Source: Cutaneotrichosporon cavernicola (lineage: Eukaryota; Basidiomycota; Tremellomycetes; Trichosporonales; Trichosporonaceae). Taken from it: a stretch of 64,000 nucleotides of DNA. The notes beneath the pieces were generated by a model. The model did not search any database. It was not told the origin of the DNA and was given only the letters and a program-made list of their open reading frames with translations. Shown piece after piece: positions 33,376 to 42,892 of the stretch. The position numbers and the translations under genes were made by a program. Within the stretch, counting starts at the first letter, position 1. Each line of letters opens with the position of its first letter. The stretch is taken from positions 1,798,001 through 1,862,000 of the forward strand of contig NC_083394.1 in NCBI RefSeq assembly GCF_030864355.1, given 5' to 3'.

Positions 33376-34646
33376 CTACTCGTCGTCCTCGCCCGCATCC
33401 CAGCGACGGCGACGTAAGAGAGCCTCGCCACGGGCCGCCAGCGCCCCGCGGTGGGCTGCCAGCTTCTCCCTCTGCTCCTCCCACCGCCGGTTGACCGCGT
33501 CCGCGAAGCCGAACTGCAGCTGGTTGAGGTTGGCCTTGGCCTGGGGCAGTGCAGCCGCCATATCGGACAGTGTGGGTATGGCGGGGATGGGGAGGTTGGG
33601 CATGGTGGGGATGGAGATGTTGGGGAAGAAGTTGTCACGGATCAAGGTCGCGGGCAGACCTGGTGTGCGCGGAGTAACCAGTGGTGACTCGTCCGGTGTA
33701 ACCGGGTTGAGGCTGGGCGTCGTCGGGTCGAGCGCCGGGGTCATTGGAAGCAGAAGCGGCGTCTTCTCCGCAGCAGCGATGGTAGCTGCCTCGGCTTCCT
33801 TCGCGGTCTTGGCAGCCTTGGTCCGGCGGCGGAGGTATCCACTGACACCTCCGTGCATCCAGCTAGTGTGCAGGGTGAACGCGAGCGCCAGGACGACGAT
33901 CGGTACCCACGAGCCCTCGGTGACTGCTCGAGACGAGGACCGCGCACAGTCGGCCAAAAGCCAGGCGTTAAACATGATGCGCGTCATCATCATGAGCGTG
34001 AGGAAGCGCTCGTCCGACCTCAACCCGGGGAAAAGGTTCGAGATGGCGAGGTCAAAGGTGGGAAGCTGGTGTCAGCTCACCGGAGCTCAAGTTGAGCTCA
34101 CCTCCATTATGGCAGCGAGGAGGAAGATGCACGACTGCTTCGACGTGGCGCAGTGGACCATGATGCCAATGTAGACAATGTGGTGGACCCACCCGGTAAG
34201 CATACCGATCTCATTCCTGTATGCAATGTATCCAATGGTGAGCTGAGGTCAGTTAACCCTTGTGCTCTTCACAAGTAGGGGGCATCCAACTCACATCAGC
34301 TGTGTGTAAGCGGTGCATGGATCTAGATATACGCCCACTTACCGAAAAGGTATGTCCCAAACGACGCCACCGTGATGTCTGCCAACGTCTTGGTCCAGCC
34401 TTCCTGCCCTGCAGCCCACACAGCCGGTATGCCGCCATTGAGGTAGGCGTACACAAAGGGAAAGGAGCACAGTGTCATGGTAAACGACGACAGCGTCGAG
34501 AGGACGTATGCACGTTTGCGCTCGCCATTGAAAAAAGGCGCGACGAGGTTGTACCACGCTACCATCCCCAGGAACAGAGGTCCGGGAAGTGTGATTCCAA
34601 TTGGCAACTCGCGTGCGGATTCGAGGGCATCTCGCAACGCTGGCAT
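33376..34646 (-). CDS. TLC-domain multi-pass membrane protein
   Basis: Exons 34343-34646, a 5-nt microexon 34295-34299, 34102-34242 and 33376-34065 give 379 aa. The first ~270 residues have 6-7 hydrophobic segments and the TRAM-LAG1-CLN8 pattern: FGTYLFADLTIGYI, a GWVHHIVYIG histidine pair and a late LMMMTRIMFNAWLL helix. That resembles the TLCD4/TMEM56 group more than ceramide synthase. The long cytosolic tail is Pro/Thr-rich and ends in Arg-rich, then acidic, sequence (RRRRWDAGEDDE). TLC proteins act in lipid sensing, transport or synthesis in ER/Golgi membranes; the specific function is unknown. The conserved Ala-Asp before LTIG only arises if the microexon is used. Confidence 0.87.
34295..34299 (-). 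other. 5-nt microexon (CTGAT) of the TLC gene
   Basis: It is flanked by CACAG (acceptor side) and GTGAGT (donor side) on the minus strand. Together with the last base of exon 1 it encodes Ala-Asp, completing the conserved ADL of the TLC helix. Skipping it shifts the frame. Confidence 0.8.
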
Positions 34647-35410
34647 GGTGATGTTTCAGTGATCTTGGTCAAGGAAGGTAGGTCGACGACGTTGTTGGAA
34701 CGGTGGATGATTGTGCTGTCGCTGGCGTCGCGTCGACTGATCGACTGGTGCGGAACACGTGTGTTACTTTTGGACGCGTCCAGGTCCGGGGCGGTCCGGG
34801 GCGCGTAGCGTATGCGGAATGAACTGTGGGCTTTGGATTTTGTGTGTCTCAAGAAGAGTGAGATGAGTTGATGGATGAATGAATGATCAAGTATAGATGA
34901 GTAAGACAAGAGTTGTATGTATGGCGTGATATGCGGTAGATGTCGGGAGGGAGGGAGGGTTGGAGGGCGAGTAAGGGGGAAGGGGCAAGGAAGGCAAGGT
35001 AAGACGGGCAGATGTTAGCGTGTCACGCTGTGGAATTTCCATCCACAGCCGCTTTGCCACTCAACCTCTTTCAACACAACATTCCTCATCCAACTCACCA
35101 TCCCCATCTCTCAGAGCAACATCTGGTATCAGGGCCATGACCTGGATAGCAAACAGGCTCAACTTGATCACCTTGAGCGCCCGTCTCCCCTCACATCAAA
35201 ACGTGATTCTCACACTTCCTGTCTACCCGACGACGACGGCGACGGCAGCGACGGCGCGTCGCCCGGGGATAGTTTCAACACACTCCGTGCCTCTTTGCCA
35301 CGGCGCCGGATTGGCGCAATGTGAACACCATGAGTTGAGACAGCTGTGATGGCCAGCCATGCATGCACCTAACAGGCCGCTGTGATGGCCAGCCATGCAT
35401 GCCTACAGGC
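34647..35410. other. Intergenic region between TLC and Nudix genes
   Basis: The 764 bp contains the TLC promoter and a 24-bp direct repeat beside the Nudix stop. No gene is supported. Confidence 0.5.
35343..35402. repeat. 24-bp direct repeat just past the Nudix stop codon
   Basis: GCTGTGATGGCCAGCCATGC starts both copies (35343-35366 and 35379-35402), separated by 12 bp. The second ends 8 bp from the stop at 35411. Confidence 0.95.
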
Positions 35411-36205
35411 CTACAAGCTGGCTCTGTCGGACAACTCGACCCATGCCTTACCAGCGCTCCCCGCCCCAGCCTCATAAATCACCTTGTCCCCATTAGGCAT
35501 GTTCTCTACGCGTTTCCCATCCTCTTCCGTCCGGCGCATCAAGACCTCTACTCGTCCAATCTGGCGCGCCACTTCCAGGACGCCATCCCACCCCTCTCCT
35601 GCGCCGAGGGACCACGCCAACCGGCAAGTGAGGTAGATCTGCGCGCTGTGCATGGGCGTCTTGCCCTGGCGAATCCAGGCCGGAATACGCTCAGTTGGGA
35701 GCCAGTGCGTGCCGACCACCTCAATTCCGCCATCGCCCACCACTGCTTCTTCCGAGAGATGCGAGGGGAGGCGCGTGACGAAAAAGTGCGTTTCGTATCG
35801 CTTGGCTGGGCCAACGGGAGTGGTCCATACCGAGAAAGGGATTAGGTCGTCGGACGGGATGAGGGTGACGTCTAGCGCCTCAAGCGCTTTGTCAAAGGAC
35901 AGTACGCCGTCGTGCACCTCCTTCTGGAGGGAGGAGAGTAACCTCCGCCGCTCCATCGGGATCGGTGTTGTGGAGAGGAGCAGGCCTGTCTCCTCAAATG
36001 TCTCGCGGAGGGCCGTGTGCATCAGCGACGAGTCGGTTGAAGAGACTGTGCCGCCGGGAAACACAAAGGCTCCAGGATATGAGAAGTGGTTTGGCCGCTT
36101 GACCATCAGCACACGCGTCCCCGACAGGACGAGGAGCGCCGCCGCCTTGCGAGGCTTGACGGCCGCTCTGGTGGTGCGCGCTTCCGTGGAGCTCGGTGGT
36201 GCCAT
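35411..36205 (-). CDS. Nudix hydrolase (NUDT19/CoA-diphosphatase-like)
   Basis: A single exon encodes 264 aa. The Nudix box is GGTVSSTD (51-58) to RETFEETGLL (67-76): the REUxEExGU core is intact, while the usual first Glu is replaced as in the NUDT7/8/19 group. That group hydrolyses CoA or acyl-CoA to phosphopantetheine and 3',5'-ADP. Start at 36205 (MAPPSSTEAR) is preferred, although the frame has another ATG at 36283. The C-terminus (DRASL) is not a canonical peroxisomal signal. The adjacent 4CL-like acyl-CoA ligase, in the same orientation, makes a CoA-related role attractive but not proven. Confidence 0.88.
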   Translation of the reverse strand: MAPPSSTEARTTRAAVKPRKAAALLVLSGTRVLMVKRPNHFSYPGAFVFPGGTVSSTDSSLMHTALRETFEETGLLLSTTPIPMERRRLLSSLQKEVHDGVLSFDKALEALDVTLIPSDDLIPFSVWTTPVGPAKRYETHFFVTRLPSHLSEEAVVGDGGIEVVGTHWLPTERIPAWIRQGKTPMHSAQIYLTCRLAWSLGAGEGWDGVLEVARQIGRVEVLMRRTEEDGKRVENMPNGDKVIYEAGAGSAGKAWVELSDRASL

Positions 36206-36592
36206 GCTGTGTGGTCGAAGTGGGGAGCTGTCCACGGCGATGGACCAGTGTGAGGGTGAGAAGGTGTGGTTGGGAATCATCAATATGGGCAGTGTAGATA
36301 GCCGAGTGGGTAGACGGACCTACTACCAGATCGGCCACTGCCGTTAGCCGGTCATTGTCATCCTCCAACCTTAGCCTCATATCCGCCGCGGAGAAATTAT
36401 GGGTGCACAGCGACTCGGCAACTTTGGCCAACAACAACAACGTGCTGTGCGGTGACTTCAGATCGATGCATCCTAGAGTATATCAAATTCCGCGGAAACC
36501 TGTCCTACAACTACTAGCGTCGCTGCGTGCGGCAGCTGTTTGTTTTGACTATGCATTACCATATATCATCAACCCTGGCCTAAAGCCACAGC
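36206..36592. other. Intergenic region (387 bp)
   Basis: Promoter of the Nudix gene and 3' UTR of the CoA ligase; AT-richer than the genes. No gene is seen. Confidence 0.5.
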
Positions 36593-38257
36593 TTAGAGCT
36601 TGGCCTGCATCTGGACGTTGCCGGCGTCGCGCTCGGCCTGTCCCTTGTCGCGGAGGAAGCGGCGGAGGAGTTTCCCTGAAGGCGACTTGGGGAGCTCGTC
36701 GACGATGTACACACCGCCGCCCAAGCGCTTGTGGCGAGCCGCGCGTGCCGCCACCCACATCTGGATATCCTTGTTGAACGCGGCGCGGCCGCTGTCGCTC
36801 TTGTCGACCTCATCAGTGACAATGACGTACGCCGTCGGCAGCTCGGTCGCCTGGCTCTTGTCGTAGAGGCCAACAACCGCCGCATCCTTGATCTGTGGGT
36901 GGGTGTAGAGCAACGCCTCAAGCTCGGCAGGAGGAACCTGGAAGCCCTTGTACTTGATGAGCTCCTTGACGCGGTCCACGACCTTGTACCACCCGTCTGC
37001 GGAGCGAACGAGAACGTCGCCAGTCATGAACCAGTCGTCGTTGAACGTCTTGGCCGTCGCTTCCGGGTTGTTGTGGTAGCCCTTCATGACACTTGGGCCG
37101 CGCACCCAGAGCTCGCCACGCTCCCCGATGCCATTCACGTCGTTGCCGTCCACGTCGATCAGACGCGCCTCGTAGGTTGGTAGCAAGCGGCCAACCCATC
37201 CGCTCTTGCCCTCGACCTCGTCGCCGGTCAAGCAGGTGATGATAGGGGTGGTCTCCGTAAGACCGTAGCCCTGGGTGACGACACAGTTGGGGAATCTAGA
37301 CTCAAACTCCTTGGTCAGGTCGTCACCGAGAGGCGCAGCAGCGCACATGAGCGTCTTGAGCGAGCGGAGGTCATACTTGGGCACGAGTTCCGAGTGGAGA
37401 AGGACGATAACAATAGGAGGCACAATGAGGCCGTGGGTGATCTTGTATTTTTCGATGCACTCCAATGCGGCCTTCTCCTCAAACTTGGGGAGAAGCACGA
37501 CCGGGCAGCCCATCGAGAATGGCTGCTGGAGGACCATGGTCGATCCGTAGGTGTGGGAGAGGGGGACGAACGCAAGCATGGCGTCCTTGGGCGTGAGCTG
37601 CTGGTACGAGACCTTGAGAGCCTGCATCTGCGAGGTAAAGTTGTGATGGGTGGTCATGACGCCCTTAGGCAGACCAGTCGTGCCGGACGAGTAGCAGAGC
37701 CAGGTCGTCTCGTGCACTTGCTCGCCCGAGAAGCGCTCAGGCTTGCCAGGTGCGCCGTACAGGTCAGTGACGATCCTGTAGCGCTTGACCACGGGCTGGT
37801 TCTCCGGGGTGGCCAACAGAACAACGCGCGAGTCGGGGAACGCGCGCTTGAGGAGCGGACGCGCCTCGTTGAACTTGGACACGAGGTCGGGGGCAAGGAA
37901 GATGATCTGGGCACCCGAGTCGTTGATCTGGTGCGCAAGCTCCTTGGGCGAGTACGCATAGTTGGCAGGCGAGACGGTGAGTCCTGCAGCCATACACCCG
38001 TAGGCGGCACGGACCCACTCGAGCGAGTTGAGGCCGTACATGCAGGCGACGTCGCGGCGCTTGAGGCCAAGCTTGCGCAGACCAGTCGCCATGCAAAGCG
38101 CCTCATGCTCGACCTCGCGACGGGTGATCGAGCGCCCGTCGATGCCGTCAATGAACGCTTTCGCGTCGGGGTCGAACTTGGGGTTCTGCGGGAAGTGGTA
38201 CTCGAAGATACCAACTTCGGGGAGGTAGACATCGGGGTAGTCGGAGGTGTAGATCAT
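36593..38257 (-). CDS. 4-coumarate-CoA-ligase-like acyl-CoA synthetase, probably peroxisomal
   Basis: An intron-free 554-aa ANL-superfamily adenylating enzyme. Visible motifs are the phosphate loop YSSGTTGLPKG (189-199), QGYGLTETTP, the hinge DRVKELIKYKGFQV and the catalytic lysine segment SPSGKLLRR near the end. These place it with plant/fungal 4CL and luciferase-like ligases, which convert a carboxylic acid, ATP and CoA to acyl-CoA. The last three residues AKL form a good type 1 peroxisomal targeting signal. Cinnamate or coumarate from PAL would be one possible substrate for beta-oxidation, but medium-chain fatty acids are equally possible. Confidence 0.93.
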   Translation of the reverse strand: MIYTSDYPDVYLPEVGIFEYHFPQNPKFDPDAKAFIDGIDGRSITRREVEHEALCMATGLRKLGLKRRDVACMYGLNSLEWVRAAYGCMAAGLTVSPANYAYSPKELAHQINDSGAQIIFLAPDLVSKFNEARPLLKRAFPDSRVVLLATPENQPVVKRYRIVTDLYGAPGKPERFSGEQVHETTWLCYSSGTTGLPKGVMTTHHNFTSQMQALKVSYQQLTPKDAMLAFVPLSHTYGSTMVLQQPFSMGCPVVLLPKFEEKAALECIEKYKITHGLIVPPIVIVLLHSELVPKYDLRSLKTLMCAAAPLGDDLTKEFESRFPNCVVTQGYGLTETTPIITCLTGDEVEGKSGWVGRLLPTYEARLIDVDGNDVNGIGERGELWVRGPSVMKGYHNNPEATAKTFNDDWFMTGDVLVRSADGWYKVVDRVKELIKYKGFQVPPAELEALLYTHPQIKDAAVVGLYDKSQATELPTAYVIVTDEVDKSDSGRAAFNKDIQMWVAARAARHKRLGGGVYIVDELPKSPSGKLLRRFLRDKGQAERDAGNVQMQAKL

Positions 38258-39180
38258 GTTGGCGAGGTTGCGTGGGGAGTGGGGATGTGATGAGAGTTAG
38301 GGAGTAGGGTTTCAAGTCAAGAGGTCGCCTCGAGTGTGTGTTGTCCGAGCTAGGGAGTCTGGTGTGCGATCCACTGGGGTAGCTCGGATGGGGTGGCAAG
38401 TGCAAGCGAGCGGAGCTGGGTGGCGTGCGGAACGTACGTGAATGAAGGTGAAGTGGCACGGACGGGGTTTTAGAGCGAGTGGAACAGAGAGCAGACGCTT
38501 AAGTAGACAAGAGGCCAGACTACGGTGTGGCGATGAGACCGGTCCGGGCGGCACATGGGCCGAGCGTTGACGAGACTGGTGAGGGTGGGGACCCACTTGC
38601 TGGGGTCGATCGTGGCGGGCTGAGCGCGGGGCACGAAGATGAAGTGGGGAGCTCGGGTCGAGGTCGGCGATACAAGGTGAACGGTGGAAAATGAGAGAGA
38701 CTGTAGAGTATAGCCGAGATGATGGGCTCCCGGTTAAAGATTCGGACCGGGGTTAAACTATATCCTTGACTCCGGGTGATTTCCATTTTGGTACAGCTCT
38801 GGCTGTTCCATCCGACATTGAGGTACCTTGACATGATGGAGCTAGTGCGGCTCCGCCCTCATCAACGTGACAGGTTAAAGCCGCAAAGCAAATGCAGGCA
38901 GGACGAGCGCTTTGTAGTGTTTGGATGTTGTTGTGTTGGGGTTGTGGAGAGTCGTAGTTGCACTCTACCAAACTTTGTTTCATCATGAGGAACCCGACGT
39001 CGGAGTGTCAAAGCGTTGATTACAGTCACGTGGGAACACGTGTATGTCACGTGTATCATGTATCATGTCAACAAGGAAAACAAGTACACGCAAATATTTC
39101 CACAAAATGTTGAACCAAGTGCTCAGATGACATCTCAAGTGACTGCCAGTTAGGTGTTGACTTGCATCACATCCGCGGCC
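38258..39180. other. Divergent intergenic region between CoA ligase and UTP6
   Basis: The 923 bp has a TA-rich part and a tight cluster of three CACGTG boxes near UTP6 (39027-39053). No gene is supported; a 220-codon minus-strand frame running over 38983-39645 is mostly the complement of UTP6. Confidence 0.6.
39027..39053. promoter_or_regulatory. Cluster of three CACGTG boxes
   Basis: CACGTG occurs at 39027-39032, 39037-39042 and 39048-39053, i.e. every 10-11 bp, 128-154 bp before UTP6. bHLH factors (Cbf1/Pho4-type) bind this palindrome; similar boxes near ribosome-biogenesis genes are known in other fungi only as a general possibility. Confidence 0.65.
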
Positions 39181-41387
39181 ATGGAAAAGGTTCAGTTCCA
39201 GCTCGAGGCCACGCTCCCAGAGCTCAAGGACCTGTACGACAAGGGTCTCTTCTCCAAACATGAGATTGACCAGATCACCAAGCGCCGTACCGCGTTCGAG
39301 ACATCGCTCATCCGCCTCAAGACACGCAAGGATGACTTCTTCAAGTATGCCGAGTACGAGATCAACCTCGAACGCCTGCGCAAGGTGCGCTGGAAGAAGT
39401 GCGGTTACCATGTGAACCCGCCTGCGCCGAGCGCGTCGACATACTCTCTCCCAAGGCGGACGCTGTACATCCTCAAGCGCGCGACGACAAAGTTCCCTGG
39501 AGACCTTGCTGTCTGGCTGGCATATGTCGAGTATGCCGCTCACCAGGGCATGACTAAGATTGTTGCCAAGGGCCTCACTTTGGCGCTTCAACACCACCCC
39601 CTTTCCCCAACGCTCTACCTTCTCCTCGCCCACCACCACCTGCATCCAGGAGACCCCTTGCCGCGTGCAGCCATCCCCAGCTCGAGCGCCAACCCCCTCG
39701 ACCTTCCCCAGCGCCGCGAGGGCACCTCAACCTTCTCCCTCGAGGGTACCGGACCCGCACGTACCACGCTTCTCCTTGGCCTCCGCGTGCTGTCCAAGAG
39801 CCACACCCTGTGGCAAGAGTACGCCAAGCTCGAGCTTGGTTGGGTCGAAGGCCTGCGCCGCCGCTGGCGCGTCCTCGGTCTCACTGAGAATAAGGAAAGT
39901 GTCGATTTTGACGGTGACGTTGATGCGCTCGTTGGCGGCGACGGAGCCTTTGGGCCCGAGGGTGAGGATGCGCGCCGCGCTATCCTCTCCGGCCAGCTGG
40001 TCGTGCACGCACTCGAGAGCGCTCTGAACAAGGTCCAGCCAGGCGATGAGGGGCGTGACGCAGGCGCAGACCCAACCGTTGCGGCTGACGGGATGGCGTT
40101 CCGCGAAGGCTTGCTGGAGATGCTCCGCTCGTACCCTAGTCCGCTGCGCAAGTCGGCGTTGAGGACAGTGTATGCCGATCTCGAGCGTATCACGGCCAAG
40201 GGAGGACGGGACGGGGCACGTGCGCGTCTCGCACTCGTCACGCGTCCGTTGTACGACCGAGCATACGAGGCCGGCCAGGAGGAAAAGAGAGGTATCGTGC
40301 TCGAGGGCGTCGAGCTTGTCGATGCGCTCGGCGTGATCGGGAAGGAGATGCGCAGCGTTGCGAAGAAGGCGGGATCCGAATGGACCGACATCGCTGGTGC
40401 TTGGCTCGCCGAGAGGATAGCGGAGGCAGGAGATAACGCCGACTTGGTGAGTTGCCTCGAATACTCCCAAACTGACAGCAGCAACGTTACCTCCTCTCGA
40501 CGCTAAAGGCGCTCACGAAGCCGTCGCTCGCTGCTCCCCCATCTCTCCTGTTGCGGCACCTGGATCTTGTCAAGACCCTCGACCCCGAGTCGTACCTCGC
40601 CACTGCCCGCTCGCACGCTGCCCAGCACCCCGAAGACGCCGACCTCGCGCTCGCACGTGTCCGCGCCGAAGTCGAGGACGAGGAGGACCAGGACGAGGTG
40701 CTCCGCGTCTGTGCAGAGACTGCGAAGACTATCACTCGCTCCGGCCTCTCGGACGAGGCACAGGATGCAGTCGCCTCAGTATGGCTCGAGTGGGCAGAGT
40801 TCGAGGACGAACACACGACAGACCCCGCTGCATCGTGGAAGAAGATCCTTGCAGCGTCGCTCCGGGCTCCCCTGCCATCCCTCCATCCCGCAATGTTGGC
40901 GGCATACTTCGCGGCGGAGCTGGCGCGCGGTGCGGATCCTTCTGCGACATTGGACAAGCTTGTGCGCGGCTACCACCCAACGCCGGCATTCTTCGCCCCG
41001 GCCTTCGAAGCCCTCATTGACGCCGGCGCACACCTCACCCCAAGCGGCGGAGAGGACGCCGCAGCGCACCTCTACCGCGCTTGGCGTGGGTCATGCCGCG
41101 CCGACGGGGATCGCGTCTATGCTGCCCTGAGCTACGTTGAGCATCTCCTGACTATCGGGCGCGGACGGGATGCGCACGTCGTCGTTGAGACTGCTCGCCG
41201 GGAGGTCGCGGACGCGACAGTGCTCGAGGAGGGCTGGATGCGGCTTGTTGACGCTGCTGAACGACAAATGAGCGAGGATGAGAGCGAGGACGAGGATGAG
41301 GAGATGGACCAGGATGAGGAGAGTGGTTCGGAGAGTGAAGGCAGTGAGGGGAGCGAGGAGAGCGGCGACCTCGAGATGACCTTCTAG
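39181..41387 (+). CDS. UTP6: U3 snoRNP / SSU processome protein Utp6
   Basis: Exons 39181-40446 and 40482-41387 with a 35-nt intron give 723 aa. The N-terminus (MEKVQFQLEATLPELKDLYDKGLFSKHEI) is the conserved Utp6 start, read as leading helix plus the HAT (half-a-TPR) repeats near residues 85-135 and 200-250. Utp6 is part of the UTP-B complex needed for 18S pre-rRNA processing in the nucleolus. The C-terminus ends in a long acidic Glu/Asp/Ser tract (about 690-723). The start at 39181 is chosen over a non-conserved upstream extension of the frame. Confidence 0.92.
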
Positions 41388-42048
41388 ACATATGTACGCA
41401 TTTACAGGGCACGTACGCGAGGATAGTGCTGATGAGTGCGAACTGACATGTCGCGCGTGGGCCGTAAGACGGCTTGATTCTGGCCTAGTTTACGCAGCAG
41501 CATGTCTTATCGACACCTGATGTCCTCTCCAATATTGACCTCGGAGCTCTGCACTAGACCATCGAAGTAACGATGCATTCAAATGTCCAGAGGCACGGCG
41601 GACTTGGACAAGAGGGAAGCATTACATTTGTAATAGGCCGCTTAGCTCAGCTGGTTAGAGCATTGTACTAATATCCAGTCGGATATCAGTAATGCAAAGG
41701 TCGGCAGTTCGATCCTGTCAGTGGTCATTACCTTTTGGTTCTTCTTCTATTCTTTTACGACTTGTTTACAACTCCACCTCATCTCAACCAAGCACAAGTT
41801 GCTGCAACTCGCCCACAGTCTTATCATACACCTATTATTTCTGAACTCTGCAGAGTGTTTGTATCCCTCGCCTTGTGGCTTAGGATTGTTTGTCTGGTGG
41901 ATGACGATAACCTCGTGCCTCGTGCCTCGGCTACTCGGGCCATCGGAATGGTGTACGCGCAGTGGCCCGTGCTCGTTCATGTTGGGTGGGCAAGACCAGC
42001 GACATGCCCATCCTCCATCTCCCTTCAACACATCATCCCATCTCAATC
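41388..42048. other. Intergenic region around the tRNA gene
   Basis: Apart from the tRNA (41636-41727) nothing is recognised. The part after the tRNA has a T-run within about 20 bp (TTCTTCTATTCTTTT, 41739-41757) that could stop Pol III. It then forms the methyltransferase promoter. Confidence 0.55.
41636..41727 (+). tRNA. tRNA-Ile(AAU) with an 18-nt intron
   Basis: The acceptor stem pairs GGCCGCT (41636-41642) with AGTGGTC (41720-41726), discriminator A at 41727. The D arm is GCTC...GAGC, the anticodon stem TTGTA (41663-41667) / TGCAA (41693-41697), and the T arm GGCAG-TTCGATC-CTGTC. The anticodon loop begins CTAATA, giving anticodon AAT (41670-41672), read as IAU after deamination. An intron sits at the canonical place one base 3' of the anticodon (41674-41691). 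Mature length before CCA is 74 nt. Pol III boxes A and B are internal. Confidence 0.93.
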
Positions 42049-42816
42049 ATGTCCGACGACAGGTGGAACGGCGACGAGTACCTCAACCGCCCCGGCCACC
42101 TCGAGAGTGCCGAGGTCAATGCGCGCAACATCCATACCGCCATCGCCGCGTCGGGCATCCCCGCCTCGACGTTCCGCGACCTCAACCTCCTCGAGGTCGG
42201 CGCCGGTGTCGGCACCGTGACGCGCCACCTGGCCGACTTTGGATCCGTCCACGCTCTCGAGCCGTCGGGCAACATGATCCGTGTTCTCTCCCGCCTCGTG
42301 GCTGATCTCCCCAACGTCACATTCGCTCAACACGCCCTGGGTCCCGACAGTGCCAGCATGTTCACGCGCGGCCAGGCCATGCCGTCGCCGATTATCGACG
42401 ACCCCGACCGTGAATTGTCGCCCCCCCGCGCTCGATGGGATGTGGCCGTCTCGACACTGGTTGCGCACCACGTCGATGATCTCGAGAGTTACTTCCGCGG
42501 CGTCAAGTCCGTGCTTGTTGAGGGCGGCACGTTTTTCGTTCTCGAGTTCGCACACGCTCCAGATGGAGAGGATCTGAGTAAGCGCTTCCACTGCGAAATG
42601 GACAGCTCGTTGGTGCCCGTCAACGACGATAATTACCATATTAAAGGTAATGAATTCCGCGAGACCTGGACCGTCGAACACACAAAGGACCTGTTCCGCA
42701 AGTACGGGTTCGTCGATATCGGGAGCATGGAGACCGAGCCCGTTCCCGCGTTCGGGCGGATCGACGGACGTACCGCCGTGCCAACCAAGGTCGTGTGGGG
42801 CCACAGGGCGCCTTAG
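42049..42816 (+). CDS. SAM-dependent class I methyltransferase
   Basis: A single exon encodes 255 aa. Motif I is LLEVGAGVGTVTRHLADFG (residues ~46-64), the acidic end of strand beta-2 is HALEPSG, and post-motif strands include WDVAVSTLVAHHVDDL and a strand-5-like FFVLEFAHA. These fit the Methyltransf_11/23 fold, which transfers methyl from SAM to small molecules. The substrate is unknown. Start at 42049 (MSDDRWNGDEYL) is preceded by a CA-rich leader. Confidence 0.88.
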   Translation: MSDDRWNGDEYLNRPGHLESAEVNARNIHTAIAASGIPASTFRDLNLLEVGAGVGTVTRHLADFGSVHALEPSGNMIRVLSRLVADLPNVTFAQHALGPDSASMFTRGQAMPSPIIDDPDRELSPPRARWDVAVSTLVAHHVDDLESYFRGVKSVLVEGGTFFVLEFAHAPDGEDLSKRFHCEMDSSLVPVNDDNYHIKGNEFRETWTVEHTKDLFRKYGFVDIGSMETEPVPAFGRIDGRTAVPTKVVWGHRAP

Positions 42817-42892
42817 AGCTTACATAGAGCTAGGATGGACTCGGGGCAGAAATATGATGCAGTATCTCAAACAAAATGGTCTACAAGTTACT

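Noticed and set aside
37394..38290. 298-codon plus-strand frame opposite the CoA ligase
   Set aside because: Antisense shadow caused by strong C/G-ending codon use.
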